Positions 8,081 to 17,400 of a stretch of DNA of 64,000 nucleotides are shown piece after piece (within the stretch, counting starts at the first letter, position 1; every line of letters begins with the position of its first letter). The stretch comes from Streptomyces sp. ERV7. Lineage in GTDB: Bacteria > Actinomycetota > Actinomycetes > Streptomycetales > Streptomycetaceae. The stretch spans positions 62,001-126,000 of the forward strand of contig NZ_LYOY01000001.1 in assembly GCF_001653515.1 (NCBI RefSeq), given 5' to 3'. The position numbers were made by a program, and so were the translations under genes. Under the pieces are notes generated by a model. That model was not told the DNA's origin, made no database searches, and saw only the letters and a list, made by a program, of their open reading frames with translations.

Positions 8081-8875
8081 CTAGGAACGGCCGCGGGGCT
8101 TGCCGCGCTTGGCGCCGCCCTTCGAGCCGCCCTTGGAACCACCCGAGCCGGAACCCGCCCTCGGGTTCTTGGCCGCCGGCTTACCCGCGGCGGGCTTGCG
8201 GCGGGCGCCCGAGGCGTCGGGCCGCTTGGCCTTCGGCTCGGACTTGGTCTTGGTCGGGGTCTGGGCACGGCCCCGGGAGCTGTTGACGGTCCGGCCGCGG
8301 ACGATCCCGATGAAGTCCTCGACCAGGTCGGTGGTCTTGTCCTCCGGCCACGACAGGGCGACTCGCGACTCCGGGGTGCCCGTGAGCGTCCGGTAGGTGA
8401 GGTCCTTGCGGTGGTGCAGCCGGGCCAGCGACTGCGGGACGACCAGCAGGCCGATGCCCGCCGCCACCAGCTCGACGGCGTCCGCCGTGGTGGCGGGGCG
8501 CTCGAAGGCGGGCTGTCCCGGCGGGCGCTCCCAGCCGAGGGTGTCATCCAGGGGATGCAGCACGATCTCGTCGGCGAGGTCCTCGGCGGACACCTCTTCG
8601 ACGGCCGCGATCACATGGTCCTTCGGGACCACGACCACGGTCGTCTCCGTGTACAGCGGGATGGCGCTGAGGTCCGTCCGGTCCACCGGCAGCCGGACGA
8701 AACCGGCGTCGGCGTCGCCGCCGCGCAGCACGTCGAACACCTCGGCGGTCGATACCGCGACCAGGGTCAGGGGGATGTCGGGCAGCCGCTCGTTCCAGAT
8801 CCGCACCCACTTGGTGGGTGTCACGCCCGGGACGTAGGCGAGCCGGAACGAGGGGGTTGCTTCCGAGCCTGTCAC
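8081..8875 (-). CDS. LysR-type substrate-binding protein without HTH, with a basic tail
   Basis: A 264-residue protein. Residues about 10-205 (FRLAYVPGVTPTKWVRIWNE ... EVFDVLRGGDADAGFVRLPV) form a LysR-type effector-binding domain, but the usual N-terminal winged HTH is absent. The last 60 residues are a low-complexity Lys/Arg/Ala/Gly/Ser tail ending GGAKRGKPRGRS, which could bind nucleic acid. The start is GTG at 8875. It is transcribed away from the DUF5997-like gene across a 58-base gap. The architecture suggests a ligand-responsive factor that binds DNA in a non-standard way; that part is inferred. The domain call is solid. Confidence 0.75.
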   Translation of the reverse strand: MTGSEATPSFRLAYVPGVTPTKWVRIWNERLPDIPLTLVAVSTAEVFDVLRGGDADAGFVRLPVDRTDLSAIPLYTETTVVVVPKDHVIAAVEEVSAEDLADEIVLHPLDDTLGWERPPGQPAFERPATTADAVELVAAGIGLLVVPQSLARLHHRKDLTYRTLTGTPESRVALSWPEDKTTDLVEDFIGIVRGRTVNSSRGRAQTPTKTKSEPKAKRPDASGARRKPAAGKPAAKNPRAGSGSGGSKGGSKGGAKRGKPRGRS

Positions 8876-8933
8876 TCCGCCAGGTTACCGGTGATGGTCG
8901 GAGGTGGCGCACACGCTCGATACTCTTGACACC

Positions 8934-9338
8934 ATGACGTCGCACCAGACCGCCCAGACCATGAAGCCCGCGACCGCGGCGAAGAAGCTGGGTGTGTACC
9001 TCGAGGCCACCCCCGCAGAGTTCCAGGAGGGTGTCGTCTCGCGCACCGAGCTGAACACGCTCCAGGCCGACCCGCCCGAGTGGCTCCAGGAGCTGCGCCG
9101 CAACGGCCCGCACCCCCGGCCGGTGGTCGCGGCCAAGCTGGGCATCTCCATCGCGGGCCTCGCCCGGGGCGGCGTCACGGAGGCGCTGACCACCGAGCAG
9201 ATCGACGCCCTGAAGCAGGAGAACCCGGAGTGGCTGCAGAAGGAGCGCGCCACCCAGGCCGATGTGCGCAAGGAGGCGGTGCGCATCAAGGAGAAGAACG
9301 CGCAGCGCGCCGAGGAGTCCAAGGACAAGCGTTCCTGA
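8934..9338 (+). CDS. DUF5997-like small protein
   Basis: A 134-residue charged, soluble protein. It contains two similar segments: TPAEFQEGVVSRTELNTLQA with PPEWLQELRRNGPHPRPVVA, and later TTEQIDALKQENPEWLQKER. The repeated NPEWLQ/PPEWLQ pattern and helix-rich composition match my memory of DUF5997, a conserved actinobacterial family of unknown role. The ATG at 8934 is chosen because homology starts near MKPATAAKKLGVYLEATPAE. It is divergent from the LysR-like gene, suggesting shared regulation. No signal peptide or membrane segment. Function unknown. Confidence 0.65.
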   Translation: MTSHQTAQTMKPATAAKKLGVYLEATPAEFQEGVVSRTELNTLQADPPEWLQELRRNGPHPRPVVAAKLGISIAGLARGGVTEALTTEQIDALKQENPEWLQKERATQADVRKEAVRIKEKNAQRAEESKDKRS

Positions 9339-9465
9339 CCTCCCTCACGGGCTTCGCCGTCCCGACCCGCGCCCCGGGCCGTGGACGCCGCCGGTGAGCT
9401 GCCGGTGATCTTCGCCACGGCGAGGGTCACCGGCTTCGCCGTGTCCGGGGGCGGTTCGCGAGGCG

Positions 9466-10320
9466 TCAGGCCGAGGCGAGGCCCTGCTCCAGCTGTGCCA
9501 GTTCCTCCGCCTCCACGGTGATCCCGAACTCCTCCGCGAGGACCCGGCCCAGCTCGGCCGGTTCGATCTTGCGCTCGGTGGCGGAGCCGTCCGGGCGGAA
9601 CGACCGCCAGGTGGTCCCGTCCAGCTGGTGGTGGTGGGTGGCGGTGAACTTCTGGGTGAACAGCCGGCCGGTGAAGGGCGAGCGGCTGTGGGTGCTCACG
9701 AAGTGGCTGCCCACCGCGTAGTCGATGCGGTACTGCGGGGTGAGGGTGAAGGTGTGCCGGTGGGCCCAGCCGTCCTGGCCGTACTGGTAGAGCCACCACT
9801 GGTCGACGCCGAGCGAGCTCTCCCCCCGGACCATCCGGAACTTCCAGCCTTCGAGGTCCGCCTCGACCCCGTCGGCGATCTCGATGGGCGCGAGCGGCCC
9901 GCTGCCGAAGCCCACGTCGCACAGCCACAGCCGGTCGTCGTCGTCCGGCCGCACCGCGAGCAGGGCGTGGGTGGCGGGGAGGATCTTCTCGCTGCCGAGC
10001 GTGACACGCCCGATGACCGCGGTGAACTCGAAGCCCAGGTGTTCCAGCACGCCGGCGAACAGCACGACGTGCTCGTAGCAGTAACCGCCCCGGCCGCCCC
10101 GTACGAGTCTCTCCTGAACCGTCTCCAGCTCCAGCGCGACCGGCTTGCCCAGCACCGGGTTGACGTTCTCGAACGGAATCGAGGTCACATGGGCCCGCTG
10201 CAGGGCGCGCAGCACCTCCAGTGTCGGGGTGCGCTCCCCCTCGTACCCGATACGGGCCAGATAGGCGTCCAGGTCCAACTGGTCGCCGGACCACCCGCGT
10301 CCATTCGCTGCCTCTGCCAT
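9466..10320 (-). CDS. Arylamine N-acetyltransferase
   Basis: A 284-residue cytosolic enzyme that transfers an acetyl group from acetyl-CoA to arylamines, hydrazines or related aminated precursors. The complete catalytic triad is visible: Cys81 in VRGGRGGYCYEHV, His118 in LPATHALLAV and Asp135 in LWLCDVGFGSG. The opening LDLDAYLARIGYEGERTPTL and SIPFENVNPVLGKPV are standard for the family, and the length is typical (about 270-290). The ATG follows AGAGGATGAG. No secondary-metabolite genes adjoin, so a detoxifying role is as likely as an amide-synthase role. Confidence 0.93.
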   Translation of the reverse strand: MAEAANGRGWSGDQLDLDAYLARIGYEGERTPTLEVLRALQRAHVTSIPFENVNPVLGKPVALELETVQERLVRGGRGGYCYEHVVLFAGVLEHLGFEFTAVIGRVTLGSEKILPATHALLAVRPDDDDRLWLCDVGFGSGPLAPIEIADGVEADLEGWKFRMVRGESSLGVDQWWLYQYGQDGWAHRHTFTLTPQYRIDYAVGSHFVSTHSRSPFTGRLFTQKFTATHHHQLDGTTWRSFRPDGSATERKIEPAELGRVLAEEFGITVEAEELAQLEQGLASA

Positions 10321-10541
10321 GGCTCATCCTCTTCCGGACCCCGCGCCGGTGTATCCGTACGCCGTCGGGTCACACCGCGTCTGCTTCACCATCAACCGCT
10401 GTGATGTCGACCCTATGCCCGCGCGATACGAGAAAACCTCTGCTCAAGGGCGGTGCCGGGGTCACCTTTTGGTCCTAGGACCACAGGCGCAGGGCGCGAT
10501 TCCCCGTGCGAGGGCCGCCGCCAGGCCCTAGCGTGGTACCC

Positions 10542-11057
10542 GTGACCACCCTCACCAGTTCCGATCTCCTCGTCGACGCGTTCGGCAGGATCCGCGAGAG
10601 CGTCGCGGACGCCGTCGAAGGCCTGAGCGGCGAGGAGTTGGCGTTCCGCGTCGACGACTCGGCCAACTCCCTCGCCTGGCTGGTCTGGCATCTGACCAGG
10701 ATTCAGGACGACCACATCGCGGATGCCGCCGGACTGGAGCAGGTGTGGACCGGTCAGGGCTGGGCCGAGCGGTTCGGGCTGCCGCTGGCCGGGTCGGACA
10801 CCGGTTACGGCCACACCTCCGCCCAGGTCGCCTCGGTCAGCGCCACCGCCGAGCAGCTGGCCGGGTATCACGACGCCGTCCACGCGCAGACCGTCGGCTA
10901 TCTGGCGGGGCTCGACGGCAAGGCGCTCACCCGGGTCGTCGACACCTCGTGGGACCCGCCGGTCACTCTGGGGGTCCGGCTGATCAGCGTGGTCTCGGAC
11001 AACCTCCAGCACGCCGGCCAGGCCGCGTTCGTCCGGGGCATCCTCTCGCGCCGCTGA
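10542..11057 (+). CDS. DinB/DUF664-type protein
   Basis: A 171-residue helical-bundle protein of the DinB/mycothiol-dependent maleylpyruvate isomerase-like superfamily. The first metal-ligand region is NSLAWLVWHLTRIQDDHIAD with a conserved His, and the last is VISVVSDNLQHAGQAAFVRG-like near the C-terminus, again with His; the family usually binds a divalent metal through three histidines. The GTG at 10542 places the protein start at VTTLTSSDLLVDAFGRIRES, as in relatives. Members are thought to be thiol-dependent transferases (mycothiol or bacillithiol); the substrate here is unknown. Confidence 0.75.
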   Translation: MTTLTSSDLLVDAFGRIRESVADAVEGLSGEELAFRVDDSANSLAWLVWHLTRIQDDHIADAAGLEQVWTGQGWAERFGLPLAGSDTGYGHTSAQVASVSATAEQLAGYHDAVHAQTVGYLAGLDGKALTRVVDTSWDPPVTLGVRLISVVSDNLQHAGQAAFVRGILSRR

Positions 11058-11189
11058 CCGGCCCCCGGCGGACGCCCTGGCGTACGACCGGCACGGCGGG
11101 CAGGGCGCCCGGCCCTTGTGGCGGGCGCCGATTGACGCGGGGCGCTAATTCACTTGGCATCCGCACGCCGACGCCGTGGACTTGCGCCC

Positions 11190-12464
11190 ATGAGTGATCT
11201 CAGCGAAGCCCGCCCCGTGGACGCCGTACGGGACGGGGCCCAGGTGAGCCGCCGGGTGATCCTGCTCCTGGCGGTCACCTGCGGGGTGGCCGTGGGCAAC
11301 GTCTACTTCCCGCAGGCGATCAGCCCCACGGTCGCCGCCGCGCTGGGCGTCTCCCCGGACGCGGCCGCCCTCACGGTGACCGCGGCGCAGTTCGGGTACG
11401 CGGCGGGGATCTTCCTGCTCGTACCGCTCGGCGACCGGATCCCGCACCGGCGGCTGATCGTCACGCTCCTCGGCCTCACCGGCTTCGGGCTGCTCGCCGC
11501 GAGCGCCGCGCCGTCGCTCGGGCCGCTGGTCGGCGCGAGCGCGCTGATCGGGGTGACCACGGTGATCGCCCCGATCGCGGGGCCGCTGGCGGTCGGCCTG
11601 GTGGCCGAGGACCGGCGCGGGGCGGTCAGCGGGACCCTGCTGAGCGGGTCCATCGGGGGCATGCTGCTCTCCCGCACGCTCGGCGGGACCCTCGGGGAGT
11701 GGCTGGGGTGGCGTGCCCCGTATCTGCTCGCCGCCACGCTCACCCTGGTCACCGCGGTACTCCTGAGCCGGGTGCTGCCGAGGACGGTCCCGCCGTCTCG
11801 GCAGCGGTATCCGTCGCTGCTCGCCGAGCCGCTGCGGCTGCTGCGCACCGAGCCCGAGCTGCGGCGGTCCTGCTTCTACCAGGCCATGCTGTTCGGCGGC
11901 TTCTCGGCGGTCTGGACGGGTGTCGCCCTGCTGCTGACGAGTTCCGCGTACGGCATGGGCGCCCGGGCGGTCGGGGCGCTCGCCCTGGTCAACGTGGCGA
12001 CCATGCTCTGCACCCCGCTGGCCGGACGCCAGACGGACCGCCGGGGCCCCGACGCGGTCAACCTCGTCAGCATGCTCGGTGTCCTGGCGGCGGCCGCCGT
12101 CCTGGCGTTCGGCGGTCTGGGCGGCTCGCTCGGGATGGCCGCCCTGGTGGTGGGCACCCTGCTGCTCGACATCGGTATGCAGTCCGGCATGGTGGCCAAC
12201 CAGGTGCGGTTCTACGCGCTGCGCCCCGAGGCCCGCAGCCGGCTCAACACCGCCTATATGACCTGCGGCTACGTCGGCGGAAGCCTGGGGTCCTGGACGG
12301 GGGCGCGGGCGTACGCCGCCGTCGGCTGGCCGGGTGTGTGCGCCCTGGTGGCGCTGCTGACCGCGGCGGCCCTGGTCCGGCACGGGTTCGCGCGCCGGGA
12401 GCGGCGCGGCGCGGCCGCTTCCCTCCCGCTCGCGGTCGAGCCGGAGAGAAGCGCGACGGTCTGA
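11190..12464 (+). CDS. Major facilitator superfamily transporter
   Basis: A 424-residue integral membrane protein with about 12 hydrophobic helices. LVPLGDRIPHRRLIVTLLGL is the loop 2-3 signature of MFS carriers, and GRQTDRRGPDAVNLVSMLGV is its pseudo-repeat in the second half. The opening VTCGVAVGNVYFPQAISPTV is typical of the YtbD/AraJ-like drug:H+ antiporter branch. A role in export of a small molecule is likely; the substrate cannot be read from the sequence. It ends 14 bases from the convergent DUF4031 gene. Confidence 0.87.
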   Translation: MSDLSEARPVDAVRDGAQVSRRVILLLAVTCGVAVGNVYFPQAISPTVAAALGVSPDAAALTVTAAQFGYAAGIFLLVPLGDRIPHRRLIVTLLGLTGFGLLAASAAPSLGPLVGASALIGVTTVIAPIAGPLAVGLVAEDRRGAVSGTLLSGSIGGMLLSRTLGGTLGEWLGWRAPYLLAATLTLVTAVLLSRVLPRTVPPSRQRYPSLLAEPLRLLRTEPELRRSCFYQAMLFGGFSAVWTGVALLLTSSAYGMGARAVGALALVNVATMLCTPLAGRQTDRRGPDAVNLVSMLGVLAAAAVLAFGGLGGSLGMAALVVGTLLLDIGMQSGMVANQVRFYALRPEARSRLNTAYMTCGYVGGSLGSWTGARAYAAVGWPGVCALVALLTAAALVRHGFARRERRGAAASLPLAVEPERSATV

Positions 12465-12478
12465 CGCGGCGCGCCCGG

Positions 12479-12775
12479 TCAGACCCGGACGTCGTCGCTG
12501 CGGCTGATCATCAGGTTGCCCATGAACCGCCGGTCCACCTCCCGGGCACCCAGCCGTACGGCCCGGTCGCGGGTCGGCGGGGTGATGTCGTAGTGCCAGC
12601 GGTGGTCCTGCGGGCCCTTGCGCTGGTACCAGGCGCGGCGCATACCGAGGGCGGCCGCGAAGGCGTGCAGTTCGTCCTCGGTGTCGGCCGTCATATGGCA
12701 CCAGTGCGCGGACGGCAGACCTCGTCGTCGCGCGAGAGCGCCGTAGTCCTTCACGTCGTCCACGTAGACGGTCAA
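12479..12775 (-). CDS. DUF4031 domain protein
   Basis: A 98-residue protein that begins LTVYVDDVKDYGALARRRGL and contains WCHMTADTEDELHAFAAALG and RRAWYQRKGPQDHRWHYDIT, the hallmarks of DUF4031. The TTG at 12775 is chosen because GGAGG lies seven bases upstream and family members start exactly at (M)TVYVDD; the longer frame upstream is not homologous. The many conserved His, Asp and Trp residues suggest a small metal- or nucleotide-binding enzyme, but no activity is established. It is convergent with the MFS gene. Confidence 0.78.
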   Translation of the reverse strand: MTVYVDDVKDYGALARRRGLPSAHWCHMTADTEDELHAFAAALGMRRAWYQRKGPQDHRWHYDITPPTRDRAVRLGAREVDRRFMGNLMISRSDDVRV

Positions 12776-12900
12776 GGGGCAACCTCCCACTCCTGCTGAG
12801 GCTTTGTATTCTCCCTTGCCCGCGAGCGGCTCCCGGACACCCCGCCGCGAGGACCGTTTCGCGCCGTTCACCCCCGCCCATCACCATCACTTTGGGATGT

Positions 12901-12917
12901 CATAAGGTTGGCTTATG
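12901..12917. promoter_or_regulatory. Inverted repeat CATAAG-N5-CTTATG upstream of fprA
   Basis: A perfect 6-base dyad with a 5-base spacer. GTCATAA recurs at 12920-12926, making TTATGAGGTCATAA with the right arm. It lies about 30 bases upstream of the iron box and could bind a second regulator. This is local structure only; no cognate protein is known to me. Confidence 0.4.
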
Positions 12918-12945
12918 AGGTCATAAAGAGGGGGCGGGTAGTCAC

Positions 12946-12964
12946 TTAGGTTTGCCTAAGCTTA
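12946..12964 (+). promoter_or_regulatory. Iron box (DmdR/IdeR-type operator)
   Basis: TTAGGTTTGCCTAAGCTTA agrees at 15 of 19 positions with the actinobacterial iron-box consensus TTAGGTTAGGCTAACCTAA. The overlapping CCTAAGCTTAGG (12955-12966) is a perfect palindrome. It ends 45 bases before the fprA start, where a repressor loaded with ferrous iron would block transcription. The prediction is that fprA is induced by iron limitation. Confidence 0.68.
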
Positions 12965-13009
12965 GGGTGTCTGACGAGCCATTTCGTTGTCGGTCGAAGG
13001 GAAACACTC

Positions 13010-14371
13010 ATGCCCCGCCCCCTGCGGACAGCCATCGTGGGCGCAGGTCCCGCCGGGATCTACGCCGCCGACGCGCTGCTGAAGTCCGCGGCCGCCGGCG
13101 ACCCCGGTGTCTCCATCGACCTCTTCGAGAAGATGCCCGCGCCCTTCGGACTGATCCGCTACGGCGTCGCTCCCGACCACCCCCGCATCAAGGGCATCGT
13201 CACCGCCCTGCACCAGGTGCTGGACAAGCCGCAGATCCGGCTCTTCGGCAATGTGGACTACCCCGGCGACATCAGCCTCGACGAGCTCCACGAGTTCTAC
13301 GACGCGGTGATCTTCTCGACGGGCGCCGACGCCGACCGGGCGCTCGACATCCCCGGCATCGAGCTCGACGGCTCGTACGGCGCCGCCGACTTCGTGTCCT
13401 GGTACGACGGCCACCCGGACGTGCCGCGCACCTGGCCGCTGCACGCGGACAAGGTCGCTGTGCTCGGCGTCGGCAACGTCGCCCTGGACGTGGCCCGCAT
13501 CCTCGCCAAGACCGCCGACGAGCTGCTGCCCACCGAGATCCCGCAGAACGTCTACGACGGCCTCAAGGCCAACCGGGCGCGCGAGATCCACGTCTTCGGC
13601 CGTCGCGGCCCCGCCCAGGCGAAGTTCAGCCCGATGGAGCTGCGCGAGCTGGACCACTCCCCCACCATCGAGGTCATCGTCGACCCCGAGGACATCGACT
13701 ACGACGAGGGCTCCATCGCCACCCGCCGCTCCAACAAGCAGGCGGACATGGTCGCCAAGACCCTGGAAAACTGGGCGATCCGCGATGTGGGCGAGCGCCC
13801 GCACAAGCTCTTCCTGCACTTCTTCGAGTCGCCCACCGAGATCCTCGGCGAGGACGGCACGGTCGTCGGCCTGCGCACCGAGCGCACCCGCCTCGACGGC
13901 TCCGGCAACGTGGCGGGCACCGGCGAGTTCCACGACTGGGACGTCCAGGGCGTCTACCGGGCCGTGGGCTACCTCTCGGACGAGCTGCCCAAGCTGCCCT
14001 GGGACGTCGAGTCGGGCACGGTCCCCAACGAGGGCGGCCGTGTCGTCGAGGCCGGGCAGCACCTGTCCTCGACGTATGTCACCGGCTGGATCCGGCGCGG
14101 CCCGGTCGGTCTGATCGGCCACACCAAGGGCGACGCCAACGAGACCGTCGCCAACCTCCTGGACGACCACGCCCAGGGCCGGCTGCGCACCCCGTCCGCG
14201 CCGGAGCCGGAGGCGGTCGACGCCTTCCTCGCCGAGCGCGGTGTGCGCTGGACGACGTGGGAGGGCTGGCACCGCCTGGACGAGGCCGAGAAGGCGCTGG
14301 GCGAGCCGCAGGGCCGCGAGCGCGTCAAGATCGTCGAGCGTGAGGACATGCTCAGGGCCAGCGGCGCGTAG
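13010..14371 (+). CDS. fprA: NADPH-ferredoxin reductase of the adrenodoxin-reductase type
   Basis: A 453-residue flavoprotein that moves electrons from NADPH through FAD to ferredoxins, which can then feed P450s or other acceptors. IVGAGPAGIYAADALLKSA is the FAD Rossmann motif; LFEKMPAPFGLIRYGVAPDH and FSTGADADRALDIPG are family signatures; VLGVGNVALDVARILAK is the NADPH motif; and TYVTGWIRRGPVGLIGHTKG is the C-terminal FAD-binding motif. Length and order match mycobacterial FprA. A probable iron box lies in its promoter. The P450 at 19.2 kb is a possible but unproven downstream partner. Confidence 0.93.
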   Translation: MPRPLRTAIVGAGPAGIYAADALLKSAAAGDPGVSIDLFEKMPAPFGLIRYGVAPDHPRIKGIVTALHQVLDKPQIRLFGNVDYPGDISLDELHEFYDAVIFSTGADADRALDIPGIELDGSYGAADFVSWYDGHPDVPRTWPLHADKVAVLGVGNVALDVARILAKTADELLPTEIPQNVYDGLKANRAREIHVFGRRGPAQAKFSPMELRELDHSPTIEVIVDPEDIDYDEGSIATRRSNKQADMVAKTLENWAIRDVGERPHKLFLHFFESPTEILGEDGTVVGLRTERTRLDGSGNVAGTGEFHDWDVQGVYRAVGYLSDELPKLPWDVESGTVPNEGGRVVEAGQHLSSTYVTGWIRRGPVGLIGHTKGDANETVANLLDDHAQGRLRTPSAPEPEAVDAFLAERGVRWTTWEGWHRLDEAEKALGEPQGRERVKIVEREDMLRASGA

Positions 14372-14393
14372 TCACAGAGCCTCGACAGCATGG

Positions 14394-14425
14394 GTCGGCC
14401 CCCGCCGGGAGAGGCGGGGGCCGAC
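14394..14425. terminator. Bidirectional hairpin between fprA and the protease gene
   Basis: GTCGGCCCCCGCC and GGCGGGGGCCGAC form a perfect 13-base stem with a six-base loop, midway between two convergent stop codons. There is no T-run, as usual for high-GC terminators. Confidence 0.8.
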
Positions 14426-14452
14426 GCCGTTCCGGACGTCCTCAGGTGGCTG

Positions 14453-17400
14453 TCAGCTCACCTGGAGGGTGACGTCGTCCACCACGTAGGAGGTCTGCAG
14501 GGACTGGTCCTCCACGCCGTTGAACTTCAGGGTGACGGTCTGTCCGGCGAACGCCGAGAGGTCGTAGGACTTCTGGACGTAGCCGGAGTTCGCGTCGAGG
14601 TTGGAGAAGGTGGCCAGGGTCTGGCCGCCGACCGAGACGGTGAAGACGTCGTACACGACGTTCTCGTCCTCGTCCGTGTCGATGTGCTGGAAGAACGAGA
14701 GCTGGTAGCGGGAGCAGCCGGACGGAATGCTCAGCGACTGGGAGGCGCTGTCCGTGCGGGAGGTGCCCCAGCCGTTCAGCCATGCCAGGTAGGAGCCGCT
14801 GTGCGGCGTCTCGCCGGCCTGGTTGGTGATGACGCCCGAGGTGGCCGTCCACGGGCTGGAGCCGTTCTCGAACCCGCCGTTGACGACGAGCTGGCGCGGG
14901 GTGCAGGTGCCGCCGCCGACGGTCAGTGTGTAGGTGGTGCTGTGGCTGACCGTGCCGGCGCCCGTGACCGTCAGGGTGTACGTGCCCGGTGCGGTGCTCG
15001 CGCCGACCTGCACGGTCAGCGTCGAGGAGTTGCCGGACTGCACCGACGTCGGGTTGAGGGTCGCGGTCACACCGGTGGGCGCGCCCGAGACCGACAGGGC
15101 CACGGTCTGCGGGTCACCGCTGACGGTGGTGGTGTTCACCGTGGAGGTGACACTGCCGCCGGGGTCGGCGCTGCCGGAGGCCGGGTTGGTGGCGAGGGAG
15201 AAGTCCCGCGCCGGGGTGGTCCCGCCGACGGCCTGCTTCCAGATCGCGTACGCCACACCGTCGGCGCTGCGGTCCAGGACCGTGGCGCTGATGTTGCTCG
15301 GGGTGTCGCAGGCGCTGTGGTAGCAGGAGTCGTAGGCGGCGTTGGCCGTGCCGCCCCACTTGGCCGCCTGCGCCGAGGTCTTGCGGTCGCTCGCTCCGGC
15401 CGCGTAACCGGAGGTGGCGATGCCGGCCGCCTGGAAGGACGCGTCGTCACTGCGGCCCTGACCCTCGACGTTCTCCTCGGGTGCGAGGTTGAGCGAGGCC
15501 CAGTAGGCCTTGAGCGGGGCCGCCTGGGTGGAGTTGACGTTGTTGATGAAGTAGCCGCCGTTGGGCGAGCCGACCATGTCGAAGTTGTAGTACGCCTTGA
15601 TCGCCGCGCGGTCGGTGCTGCTGAGGCGGTTGACGTAGAACTCGGAGCCGTTGAGGCCCTGCTCCTCGTCGGTCCACCAGGCGAACCGCACGTGCTTGGT
15701 CATGGTGGGGTTCTTCTGCGCCAGGACCAGCGCGTTCTCCAGCAGGGTCGCGGAGCCCGAGCCGTTGTCGTTGATGCCGGGACCGGCCGACACACTGTCG
15801 AGGTGCGCCCCGAGCATGACGATCTGGTCGGCGGGGCCGCCGGGCCAGTCGGCGATCAGGTTGTTCGACGGATAGGTGCAGGTGGTGCAGTTCTGCTCGG
15901 CCACGGTGTATCCGGCGGCCTGCAGCTTGCCCTTGATGTAGGCCAGCGACTGGGTGTAACCGCCGCTGCCCGCCCGGCGGTTGCCGCCGTTCTGGGTGGC
16001 GATGGTGCCCAGCTGCGACAGATGCGCCTGGACGTTGGCCACGTCGATGTTGGGCGGGTCGGTGCCGGGCGGGGTGCCGCCGACGTTGAGCGCGTAGTCG
16101 ACGGTGTGGGAGAGCGTGGTTCCCTGGCCCTTGACCGTGACGGTGGAGGGTCCGGGCGCCGCGTTGGTGGTCGCGGAGAGCGTGAGCACCGAGGACTGGC
16201 CGGACTGCACGGTGGCCGGGTTGAAGGAGGCGGTCACGCCGGACGGCAGACCGGAGGCGGTGAGCGCCACCGACTGGGCCGAGCCCGTGGTGATGCTGGT
16301 GGCCACGGTGGTGGTGACCGAACCGCCCTGCTGGACGGTGCCGGACGCCGGGTTCAGGGCGAGCGAGAAGTCGCTCTGGCCGCTCGGCTGGCAGGTCGGG
16401 TCAGCAGTCTGCGCGGGCACGCTGATGGCGTCCCAGGCGGCCTTGGTCCGGTTGAAGAGGTTGCAGGTCGCGTCGAGCGACTTGGCCGAAGTCAGCGTCG
16501 CCGTACGGTACTTCTTGTACGACATGCTGCTGGTCTTGAGGAGCATGCCGCCGTAGAAGATCTTGCCCGCGTTCTGGACGCCGACACCGACCACGGTGCT
16601 CTGGTTGCAGGTGGGGCTGTTGGGCTTGCCGCCGCCGGGGCTGCTGCCCTCGGCCAGCAGATAGAACCAGTGGTTGAGCGGGCCCGCGGCCGCGTGCACC
16701 TCGGTGCCGGGTATCGCGGAGCTGTAGCAGTTCGGGTCGTTGTTGACGGCCGAGGGGTTGTACATGTTCCGGATCGGGCCCCGGCCCTGGAGGTTGATCA
16801 TCTCGCCGACGGTGTAGTCCGGGGTGTCGTACGGGGAGGGCTCGGCGGCGTACGCCTCGGTCAGGGCTCCGAAGATGTCACCGGTGCCCTCGCCGAGGCC
16901 GGATTCCTGGCCGCTGGTGCCGCCGGGGGTGTTGCTGTCGATGGCGTGGCCGTACTCGTGGCCCACCACGTCGATCCCGGCGATCCACTCGTTGGCGCTG
17001 TTGTGGCCGATGGTGACCGAGCTGCCGTCCCAGTACGCGTTGAGGTCGTTCAGGCCGACCTTGCCGGGGAAGCTGCGGCCGTTGCCGCTGACGCCGTTGC
17101 GGCCGAGCCACTGGGCCAGCATGTCCCACTGCTTCTGCGCGGCGAACATGAGGTCCGCGCAGCCGGTCTCCTTGCTGGTGGGGTTGCCCGTGCCCCAGGA
17201 GTCCGAGGACTTGGTGAACACGGAGCCGGTGCTGTAGTCGGCGCAGCTCAGGCCGGGCCGGTTGGGGTCGCGCAGCGAGTAGCTGCCGCTTGAGTTGGTG
17301 GTGTCGATGGTGAGCGGACTGGGGCCGTTCCACTTGCTGTTGGCGGTGCCCGCCTCCACGTCGTCGTGGCTGCCGAGGACCTTCCCGGTCCGCGCGTCGA

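Noticed and set aside
14390..17293. 967-codon plus-strand frame opposite the protease
   Set aside because: It is antisense to a protein with readable catalytic motifs, is Val/Gly/Arg-rich and lacks any domain.
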